Positions 5,745-11,569 of a DNA stretch of 11,569 nt are shown here, in pieces. The first letter of the stretch is position 1; each line of letters opens with the position of its first letter. Origin of the DNA: an uncultured Bacteroidota bacterium (GTDB taxonomy: Bacteria; Bacteroidota; Bacteroidia; Bacteroidales; SZUA-534); NCBI GenBank assembly GCA_937900725.1, contig CALCFP010000428.1:1-11569 (forward strand), written 5' to 3'. The position numbers were made by a program, and so were the translations under genes. The notes beneath the pieces are model-generated. The model was not told the DNA's origin. It did no database searches and worked only from the letters and a program-made list of their open reading frames with translations.

Positions 5745-8675
5745 TTATTTTCCGCAAAAATAGAAGAAACTGCACTTTTTACATTCGTTTACGTTTTGAG
5801 TTTGGACAAAAGGCTTGTTTTTATCGAAAATATCAGACAAGATATCTACAACAAACTTATTCACGAATTCAGACACCCTCAAATAATTGCCGTCAGTGAA
5901 AGCATCCTGCTTGCCCTTAGAGGACTTGCTATGGATTTTGAAGTCGATTCCAGTGTTCAACTCAGTTGTCTTAAACAGGTACGACGACAAGACATTCAAA
6001 TCAGGATGCTGACTGCTGTAAACCAAACAGTAAATCAATGTCTGCAACATTCCCTTGTAATCATCAATATTCTCTGGCTTGAAAATGTCTTCAATACTAT
6101 CACAAACGATATCGTTCCTACCTGTCTTGTAATCAACTATTCTTACTACACCATCTGTTTTGTCAACACGGTCGATGACACCACCCAACTTAACATTCAA
6201 GTTCTTGCCATCTACCACTATCGGGAATTTCATTGTATATCTTTCCTCAAGGCTCAAGAATTCAATTGGCTGAATATCGGCTGTCTTTGCATCGTACTTC
6301 AACTGTTCATTGACATACTTGATTATAATATTGTATATCATATTGTTGTTACCGTTAAGCATTTCCTGGAGACACAAATTTCCCGTTTCGATTTCCTGCT
6401 CTAAGTTTTTCTTTTTTGGAAAAACAACCTTCACAAACGCCTTGTCAATATTCTTGCGAATAAATTCCTTGTCAAGATTACGGATATCGTTGCCGCTGAC
6501 GGTTTTTTTCAAAAAATGCAAGTAAATCAAGTGCATTGCATCGTGGAAAATATTACCGAACTGGCGTGCATCAATATTTTCCTCAATATCATCGTCTGGT
6601 TCAAGACGCAAGACCTTGCTGAAATAGAACTGCAACGGACATTTCTGATAAATGACCAACGCACTCGGCGACAATGCGCTCACCTTTTTATCACTTTTTG
6701 CATCAACGATATAAGAATCAAGCAACTGCATCGTATAATCATTCTTGGCCATAGAAAGCGGCCCGCCTGCCGTAAAACTGACATTGGACTGAAGCATCTT
6801 CTCCGTAACCTTGTAACCTCCGTAAACAAGTTGCAGTATGTACCGGCTAGGTTCACCCTTCTTGCCCTCTGTCTTGCCGACAAAATAGATAAGCGTGATG
6901 TTGCCTGCCCGTTGAATGAGACGATAGAAATAGTAGGCGTACATAGCCTCACGTTCCTCGTGAGTAGGCAAGCCAAAGCCACGACGCAAGCCAAACGGAA
7001 TAAACGATGTTGTGTTCCCGTCTACAGGCAAGGTTCCTTCATTTACATTCAGAATGATAAGGTTCTTAAAGTCGATATTGCGGGTCTCGAGGAAACCCAT
7101 TATCTGCAAGCCTTTTATAGACTCACCTTCAAAAGGCACCTTAATGCTGTTAAGGCACTTACGTAACAGTTGAAAATATGTGGGCATCTCAACGACAAGA
7201 TTTTCAGATTTCAATTCGGTGTCCAGTTGCTGAATCTGCAACAGCATTCTGTAAACCATTTCCTGATGAATCAGCCAATTGCCGTTTTCGTCATCGGGCA
7301 ATTGCGACCAAGCCGACATTAACTGCCTGAGTATCTTTACAAGATATTCGGAAAACTGACGGGTTTCGTCAATAACTTCAAAAACCATTTGGGCGAACTG
7401 GCTGTCAGCAAAGCAATCAACCGAGACCTGAAAAATAGCCTCGTCCTTGATGCGGCTAACCATTGACATTGCAAACTGTTCATCGGCGAAAGCGAAAAAC
7501 GGATGCTGAAGCAACGCTAACACGTTCTTGTAAAAGAACGTAGTCGCATTGGCAGTGACACGCTTGTTCGTCTGCATCTGAATAAGCAAATCGACCCACT
7601 GACCTGCCACTGAATTCTTAACCTTGTAGCCCATAGTGACATTTCGCTCGCTGATGTATGGACTTGTATGTTCGAGTACCTCCATAAGCAACGACTCATC
7701 GGGAAGGACAATTGCAGTCTCAGACAACTCACAGTCGGGCACTTTGGCCAATTGTTCCGATGCCACTGACATTTGCCCGCTTACGGTAGGCGAAGCTACA
7801 ACATTGATGTTTTTAACGTTCCGGCAGAAACTGTGACAACATTCAAATTCATTTGGCATCTTGAATTTTTTTACAAACGGACGCATAAATAGCCCAGCCT
7901 CATGCAAGTCGTTTTTGATAAATTCGTCATCGTAATCCCAAAAGAACACTGCACGTCCTTGTGCCTGAAGCGACTCAAAAATAGACTCTTCGCTATGAGT
8001 TATTGCATTAAATCCGATGAAAAAAACCTTGTTAAATGGCAATTGATATTCGGCCGACTTTACACGTACAGATGCCTGTCGGTAAACCTGTCCTTCGTAT
8101 GTTAAACCGTCGGCGCTCAACTGTTTGTTGAACTCGTCGTACATAGGCAACAGACAGTGCCAAATAGAGAGGAATCTCTTTTTCAGTTCCGAATCACCAT
8201 TGCCTAAAGTGACATTGAAAAACTCAGAAATAGCCTGGCGTTGTTCATCAGTCAAATAATCAATTGTATCATCTATTTCTTTGATATCCTGGATGTTTTT
8301 CAATAATGAACGAGCATCCACCAAATACTTGTCGATGTCGTTGAAATCGGCCAAAATAGTTTGAGCCCAAGGGTAGAAACGGTCGAATGTCTCGCTGGAC
8401 GCTTCCTTATTCAACTGCTGATGAACCCTGAACAATGTTGCCAACTGCGTCATTTGCGAGGCAATTCGTATATTGACAATGGAATGAATAAATTCGTCAA
8501 TGGTATAGTACCGTGGAAGCCAAAGAACTTTCGGCTTTTCCTTATTCAACCTACCAATTTCCTGCGAAAAATAAACCTCCGAACGTTGGTTTGGGAAAAC
8601 GACGCAACTGTTTTTCAAGTCACTATAATAATTATCCAAAATAAATTTGGCCACACTATGCAAAAATGTCTCCAT
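5745..8675 (-). CDS. addB: AddB-like subunit of an AddAB-type recombination helicase-nuclease
   Basis: This 976-residue protein fits the Bacteroidetes AddB-like family, which processes DNA ends for RecA-dependent repair together with the AddA helicase. The C-terminal nuclease is complete: H711 (GNIFHDAMH), D835 (GGVIDRVD), D848-Y-K850 (IVDYKTGR) and the QxxxY motif at Q878-Y882. Four cysteines of an AddB-type iron-sulfur staple are present: C679 (YQKCP) before the nuclease, and C965, C968 and C974 (CKKC-x5-C) at the very end. The N-terminus goes straight into SCVVFPNQRSEVYF (residues 23-36), equivalent to the strand after motif I in helicases. No glycine-rich Walker A precedes it, so ATP binding by this subunit is unlikely, as in RecC. 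Residues such as IMGFLETRNIDFKNLIILNVNEGTLP follow the helicase-like core pattern. No addA is beside it. The start at 8675 gives the usual METFLxSVA beginning. Confidence 0.88.
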   Translation of the reverse strand: METFLHSVAKFILDNYYSDLKNSCVVFPNQRSEVYFSQEIGRLNKEKPKVLWLPRYYTIDEFIHSIVNIRIASQMTQLATLFRVHQQLNKEASSETFDRFYPWAQTILADFNDIDKYLVDARSLLKNIQDIKEIDDTIDYLTDEQRQAISEFFNVTLGNGDSELKKRFLSIWHCLLPMYDEFNKQLSADGLTYEGQVYRQASVRVKSAEYQLPFNKVFFIGFNAITHSEESIFESLQAQGRAVFFWDYDDEFIKNDLHEAGLFMRPFVKKFKMPNEFECCHSFCRNVKNINVVASPTVSGQMSVASEQLAKVPDCELSETAIVLPDESLLMEVLEHTSPYISERNVTMGYKVKNSVAGQWVDLLIQMQTNKRVTANATTFFYKNVLALLQHPFFAFADEQFAMSMVSRIKDEAIFQVSVDCFADSQFAQMVFEVIDETRQFSEYLVKILRQLMSAWSQLPDDENGNWLIHQEMVYRMLLQIQQLDTELKSENLVVEMPTYFQLLRKCLNSIKVPFEGESIKGLQIMGFLETRNIDFKNLIILNVNEGTLPVDGNTTSFIPFGLRRGFGLPTHEEREAMYAYYFYRLIQRAGNITLIYFVGKTEGKKGEPSRYILQLVYGGYKVTEKMLQSNVSFTAGGPLSMAKNDYTMQLLDSYIVDAKSDKKVSALSPSALVIYQKCPLQFYFSKVLRLEPDDDIEENIDARQFGNIFHDAMHLIYLHFLKKTVSGNDIRNLDKEFIRKNIDKAFVKVVFPKKKNLEQEIETGNLCLQEMLNGNNNMIYNIIIKYVNEQLKYDAKTADIQPIEFLSLEERYTMKFPIVVDGKNLNVKLGGVIDRVDKTDGVVRIVDYKTGRNDIVCDSIEDIFKPENIDDYKGMLQTLIYCLVYSSQHPDLNVLSSYLFKTTELNTGIDFKIHSKSSKGKQDAFTDGNYLRVSEFVNKFVVDILSDIFDKNKPFVQTQNVNECKKCSFFYFCGK

Positions 8676-8947
8676 ACATATTATTTATATATGTGTGTCA
8701 GATAACGTTGATCGGAAAATAGAACGCAAAAGACACAAAATAAATCAGATTTTATAGATTACCAACAATATAATGCAGATTCACAACATACAATTGACAC
8801 CATTATCAAAATCCACCAAACAACGTGTATTAATATATATAATACTCATTTACATATATTTACACTAATTTATAAATGACAATGAATTATTGTACACACA
8901 AAAATAAAATGTATGCGAAAAAAGGACAAAGAAATTCATCACAAACG

Positions 8948-8979
8948 CATGTTTTTGAAAACATTTTTGTAAAAACATG
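8948..8979. repeat. inverted repeat CATGTTTTT / AAAAACATG
   Basis: CATGTTTTT (8948-8956) and AAAAACATG (8971-8979) are perfect 9-bp arms around 14 bases. A competing smaller hairpin, TGTTTT-TG-AAAACA (8950-8963), shares the left arm. It follows no gene on either strand, so it is not an obvious terminator. Confidence 0.6.
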
Positions 8980-9060
8980 ACGTCCCCTTGCATAAAAATT
9001 GATAACAACATGATTGAAAAAAGAGAAGAATCGGAATTCCTCAATGTATTAATTGACGCA

Positions 9061-9181
9061 TGACATTTTTCTATACATGCCACGATTATTTCATTTTTGA
9101 TAGTTGTCAAAAACAGTGACATAAAAGTGACATCGCAAAACAAAGCAAACCATTGACAGGCAAAGTCTGCATGGTTGACAT
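9061..9181 (+). repeat. cluster of TGACAT hexamers upstream of the ECF sigma gene
   Basis: Exact TGACAT occurs at 9061-9066, 9117-9122, 9128-9133 and 9176-9181, with a near copy TGACAG at 9154-9159. Two copies form AGTGACAT direct repeats exactly 11 bases apart, one helical turn. All lie on the plus strand within 121 bp and end about 110 bp before the sigma gene start. They could be activator or repressor sites; no function is shown. Confidence 0.45.
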
Positions 9182-9291
9182 GCCAATCATGTGAAAAGAA
9201 AATTGCATTTATCCAGACGGAACTACGTAACAACAAAAGACACAAAAAACTAAATTGTGACTGTATTATTTAACACACAATAGACCCTAAA

Positions 9292-9816
9292 ATGAGTACA
9301 ACAGATTTCACAAACAAACTTCTTGATATGCAAACACGCCTACAAATGTATGCATACAAGTTGACTTCAAACGCAGACAACGCCAAAGACTTGCTGCAAG
9401 ACACAATGCTTAAGGCTTTTGCCAACAAGGACAAATTCACGGACCCGGCAAATTTCACCTCGTGGGTTTACACTATCATGAAGAACACCTTCATAAACAG
9501 TTACCGAAGAACGGTTAAATCAAACGAGATTTTCAATAAGAATGAAATAATGCAGAACCTTACTACCGCCTCAAGCGAAATGTCGCAAGAAGCCGAAAGT
9601 TCAATGAACGAGATTATTGGCAAGGTTGAAAAACTCGAAGACGACTACCGACAGCCATTCAAGATGTACACTGAAGGGTTTAAATACAAGGAGATTGCCG
9701 ACGAATTGAACATTCCAATAGGAACGGTGAAAAGCAAGATTTTCTTTGCAAGGCAAAAACTCATAAACGCGCTTCCTGAATATTGGAACGAATACAAGAA
9801 TGTGCAATACGCATAA
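9292..9816 (+). CDS. RNA polymerase ECF-family sigma factor
   Basis: This 174-residue protein has the two-domain ECF layout. Region 2 (about 10-75) includes DNAKDLLQDTMLKAF, the core-binding and -10 recognition helices, and FTSWVYTIMKNTFINSYRR. Region 4 (about 112-163) contains the helix-turn-helix for -35 recognition: FKYKEIADELNIPIGTVKSKIFFARQKL. A polar linker (about 76-110) replaces regions 3.0-3.2. It closely resembles a short ECF sigma conserved across Bacteroidales that is not linked to SusCD systems. No FecR-like or zinc anti-sigma gene follows; the gene stops just before a hairpin and the convergent folP. It is therefore likely regulated at transcription, or by an unlinked anti-sigma. 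Its regulon cannot be read from the window. The 616-bp region upstream suggests elaborate control. Confidence 0.93.
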   Translation: MSTTDFTNKLLDMQTRLQMYAYKLTSNADNAKDLLQDTMLKAFANKDKFTDPANFTSWVYTIMKNTFINSYRRTVKSNEIFNKNEIMQNLTTASSEMSQEAESSMNEIIGKVEKLEDDYRQPFKMYTEGFKYKEIADELNIPIGTVKSKIFFARQKLINALPEYWNEYKNVQYA

Positions 9817-9830
9817 CATCAATAAATACT

Positions 9831-9852
9831 GAAGGCTCTAAAATGAGCCTTC
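9831..9852. terminator. hairpin terminator between the sigma gene and folP
   Basis: GAAGGCTC (9831-9838) pairs perfectly with GAGCCTTC (9845-9852) around a 6-base loop. On the plus strand TTTCATTTT follows, giving a broken U-tract 15 bases after the sigma gene stop. It also lies just past the folP stop on the minus strand, though with a poorer U-tract on that side. Confidence 0.75.
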
Positions 9853-9854
9853 TT

Positions 9855-10679
9855 TCATTTTAAGGCCTGATGAATTTTAACAACCTGCACGGCTTCGGCT
9901 ACATCGTGAACACGCAAGAATGATGCGCCTGCCTGCAATGCCAACATATTCAATGCAGTTGTGGCATTGAGCGAATCGTTTGGTTCAATTTTCAATAAGT
10001 TATAAATCATGGATTTACGAGAAATACCCACCAATAACGGCTTGTCGAAAACTGCAAAATCGGACAGATGGGCAAACAACTCGTAATTCTGCTCAAGGGT
10101 CTTGGCGAATCCGAAACCAGGATCGATTATGACATCGTGGACACCGCAGTCGGTCAGACGGCGTAAATGCTGCGACAATTCGGACATAACTTCGGCAGTT
10201 ACATTGCCGTAGGTGGCGAACTGCCGCATCGTGGCTGGCGTTCCGCGCATATGCATCAGCACGTACGGCACCTGCAAGCGTCCGACCGTGCTGAACATTT
10301 TGTCGTCTATGGTGCCTGCGGAAATGTCGTTGATGATGTCGGCACCTTCAGTCACAGCACAATCAGCCACGCTACTCCAAAATGTGTCGATGGAAATTAT
10401 CGCATCGGGGTATTTCTTGCGTGCCAAAGTCATCACAGGCTTCAGCCGATTCCATTCTTCGCTGGCAGAAACCGACTCGGAGCCTGGACGAGTGGAACAC
10501 GCCCCCAAATCGATGATGTCGGCACCTTGCGTCAACATCTCATCGATACGGCGCAAGGCGTCGTCGACTGACGGGCATCTGCTTTCAGGATAGAAACTGT
10601 CTGGCGTAAGGTTCACTATCGCCATAACCTTGGGCTGGCTCAAATCGAGCAATCGCCCGCGACAATTAATTGTTGACAT
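9855..10679 (-). CDS. folP: dihydropteroate synthase
   Basis: FolP joins 6-hydroxymethyl-dihydropterin diphosphate to p-aminobenzoate to give dihydropteroate in folate synthesis, and it is the target of sulfonamides. The 274-residue TIM-barrel protein keeps the pterin- and diphosphate-binding motifs: MAIVNLTPDSFY (19-30), the loop IIDLGACSTRPGSE (55-68), SIDTF with D98, INDIS with N117-D118, IIDPGFGFAKT (184-194), LLVGISRKSM (215-224) and the C-terminal RVHDV (256-260). Length is usual. The ATG at 10677-10679 is preceded by a perfect promoter -7 box. In many Bacteroidetes folP is followed directly by cdaA. Here it ends at a terminator facing the sigma gene, so it is transcribed alone. I see no altered catalytic residue, but resistance cannot be judged from this alone. 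Confidence 0.96.
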   Translation of the reverse strand: MSTINCRGRLLDLSQPKVMAIVNLTPDSFYPESRCPSVDDALRRIDEMLTQGADIIDLGACSTRPGSESVSASEEWNRLKPVMTLARKKYPDAIISIDTFWSSVADCAVTEGADIINDISAGTIDDKMFSTVGRLQVPYVLMHMRGTPATMRQFATYGNVTAEVMSELSQHLRRLTDCGVHDVIIDPGFGFAKTLEQNYELFAHLSDFAVFDKPLLVGISRKSMIYNLLKIEPNDSLNATTALNMLALQAGASFLRVHDVAEAVQVVKIHQALK

Positions 10680-10695
10680 ATTATTCCGTTTTCGG

Positions 10696-10703
10696 CAAAG
10701 ATA
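10696..10703 (-). promoter_or_regulatory. -7 promoter box (TATCTTTG) for folP
   Basis: Minus-strand TATCTTTG is a perfect TAnnTTTG match, 16 bases before the folP ATG. The transcript leader would be about ten bases. No clear -33 TTTG is seen upstream. Confidence 0.65.
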
Positions 10704-10753
10704 GCAAACGGCATACCATTTTTTATCGCAGGCGTTTCAACCGATAGTTTTTT

Positions 10754-10780
10754 TTTACACATTTACATAAGCGTTTACAC
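10754..10780 (+). repeat. three TTTACA(C/T) direct repeats upstream of the deacetylase gene
   Basis: TTTACAC (10754-10760), TTTACAT (10762-10768) and TTTACAC (10774-10780) lie within 27 bp, ending 15 bases before the deacetylase ATG. They may be regulator sites or overlap the promoter. The region is AT-rich, so chance is possible. Confidence 0.35.
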
Positions 10781-10795
10781 ATATAATTATTTAAT

Positions 10796-11569
10796 ATGAA
10801 AAAACTGATTTTATCTATCGCTACTATGGCTATGATTGGAACGACACTTGCACAAATACCTGACGGATATGAGATTGCCACTTGGCAAGGATTCCGCAAA
10901 TGCGCCATCACCTACTCGTTCGACGACGGCACGCCAAACCAAATACCTATAGCCATTCCACTACTCGACAAATACGGATTTCACGGGACATTCAACCTTG
11001 TGAGCGACTGGGTCAAGGACTGGGACCAATGGAAGAAAGTGGCCGATGGCGGACACGAAATTGCATCGCACACAATAACTCACGCCAATTTCAGCCAACT
11101 AAACGCAGAACAGCAGACCGAAGAACTGGCAAAATCGAAGGCAATAATTGAAGAAAAAATAGGCAAGGAATGTGTGACAATGGTTTACCCGTACTGCGCA
11201 CGCGGGAAGGACTCCATTGTGGCCGACTACTACATTTCGGCACGCAGTTGCAGCGGGCAGATTGGCGAACCAACACCAAACAACCTGTTCGACATAACAT
11301 CAAGAGTTGTGGGCACTGAAAGCGATATGCAAACGGCGGAAAATTTCAACAACTGGATATCGGAAGCCTCGGGCAAAAACGGCTGGTGCGTGTTCCTAAT
11401 CCACGCCATCGACAACGACGGTGGCTACTCTCCCATCAAATCGACAGAGTTTGAAGAACACCTGAAGTTTGTGAAATCACAGGAACCGATATTCTGGGTG
11501 GCCACATTCGCCGACATAACAAAATACATCATCGAACGCAACTCGCTGACGATAACCGAATCACCGAAT
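10796..11569 (+). CDS. secreted polysaccharide deacetylase (NodB/CE4 type), cut by window edge
   Basis: The ATG at 10796-10798 opens a frame of 258 codons that runs off the right edge without a stop. Residues 1-20 are a signal peptide ending TTLAQ, so the product is exported. The NodB-homology domain shows motif 1 TYSFDDG (39-45; catalytic base and metal Asp D43-D44), motif 2 SHTITH (91-96; metal ligands H92 and H96), motif 3 as VYPYC (130-134) in place of the classical RxPY, and a late LIHAID (201-206) with the catalytic-type H203. These enzymes use a divalent metal to remove N- or O-acetyl groups from glycans such as chitooligosaccharide, peptidoglycan or xylan. The substrate cannot be told here. 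The domain seems nearly complete by residue 245, so the missing part may be an extra C-terminal domain. The gene is divergent from folP with a 116-bp gap. Confidence 0.9.
   Translation, partial: MKKLILSIATMAMIGTTLAQIPDGYEIATWQGFRKCAITYSFDDGTPNQIPIAIPLLDKYGFHGTFNLVSDWVKDWDQWKKVADGGHEIASHTITHANFSQLNAEQQTEELAKSKAIIEEKIGKECVTMVYPYCARGKDSIVADYYISARSCSGQIGEPTPNNLFDITSRVVGTESDMQTAENFNNWISEASGKNGWCVFLIHAIDNDGGYSPIKSTEFEEHLKFVKSQEPIFWVATFADITKYIIERNSLTITESPN

Larger units (their letters stand above)
8676..9291. other. long AT-rich intergenic region between divergent addB and the ECF sigma gene
   Basis: This 616-bp stretch has no credible gene. A 126-codon minus frame (8865-9245) is rich in Phe, Cys, Ser and Leu and resembles no protein I know, so I treat it as chance. 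The region holds promoters for the two divergent genes that I cannot place with confidence, two direct TTTACA repeats (8849-8865), a 9-bp inverted repeat (8948-8979), and repeated TGACAT hexamers (9061-9181). GGAACT at 9219-9224, followed by GTAACA, loosely resembles an ECF-type -35 element, which would allow self-activation by the sigma factor. That is speculative. Confidence 0.6.

Noticed and set aside
6516..7166. 216-codon plus-strand frame inside addB
   Set aside because: It is antisense to a well-supported nuclease gene and has no recognisable domain.
8865..9245. 126-codon minus-strand frame in the long intergenic region
   Set aside because: Its composition (Phe, Cys, Ser and Leu runs with no domain pattern) looks like translated AT-rich noise. 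It also covers the repeats and likely promoter of the sigma gene.
10167..10593. overlapping plus-strand frames of 126 and 134 codons
   Set aside because: Both are antisense to folP, whose catalytic motifs are intact.
1..11569. CRISPR arrays, tRNA or rRNA genes, insertion sequences, toxin-antitoxin or defence genes
   Set aside because: I scanned both strands of the intergenic gaps by eye and saw no spaced identical repeats, cloverleaf, transposase motifs or recognisable defence domains.

Overview
This window looks like chromosomal core DNA from a member of the Bacteroidetes, most likely Bacteroidales. Every recognisable gene has a typical Bacteroidales relative. Several start sites are preceded by a perfect TAnnTTTG box, the -7 element of the Bacteroidetes primary sigma factor, and most starts lack a clear Shine-Dalgarno sequence. 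I cannot name the genus. I see no insertion sequence, integrase, CRISPR array, tRNA, rRNA or phage gene.

Layout from left to right. (1) 1-1548, minus strand: a two-gene operon of a YfiR/DUF4154 periplasmic protein and a TonB-dependent receptor that runs off the left edge. An orphan 81-residue protein with its own promoter lies just upstream (1662-1907). (2) 2156-3328, plus: an RlmL-type THUMP-domain 23S rRNA guanine-N2 methyltransferase, ending at a strong bidirectional terminator (3353-3383). (3) 3402-4481, minus: a membrane protein joining an N-terminal HU-like (CCDC81-type) domain to a C-terminal SPOR domain. Divergent from it at 4687-5523, plus, is the diadenylate cyclase cdaA. (4) 5527-5640, minus: a short reading frame that looks like the severed C-terminus of an outer-membrane beta-barrel receptor. 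(5) 5745-8675, minus: an AddB-like recombination nuclease with an intact PD-(D/E)xK site and Fe-S cysteines but no Walker A motif. (6) 8676-9291: a 616-bp AT-rich intergenic region with repeated TGACAT hexamers and a large palindrome. (7) 9292-9816, plus: an ECF sigma factor convergent with folP (9855-10679, minus), with a hairpin between them. (8) 10796-11569, plus: a secreted NodB-type polysaccharide deacetylase, cut by the right edge.

How the genes work together: mostly they do not form one system. The window is a series of one- and two-gene transcription units for envelope and nutrient sensing (YfiR with receptor), ribosome modification, septum or nucleoid work (HU-SPOR), second-messenger synthesis (CdaA), DNA repair (AddB), transcriptional control (ECF sigma), folate synthesis (FolP) and glycan processing (deacetylase). 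I found no convincing new defence or mobile system. The points most worth a second look are the HU-SPOR/cdaA divergent pair, the receptor C-terminal remnant, the orphan 81-residue gene, the repeat-rich region before the ECF sigma gene, and the separation of folP from cdaA.
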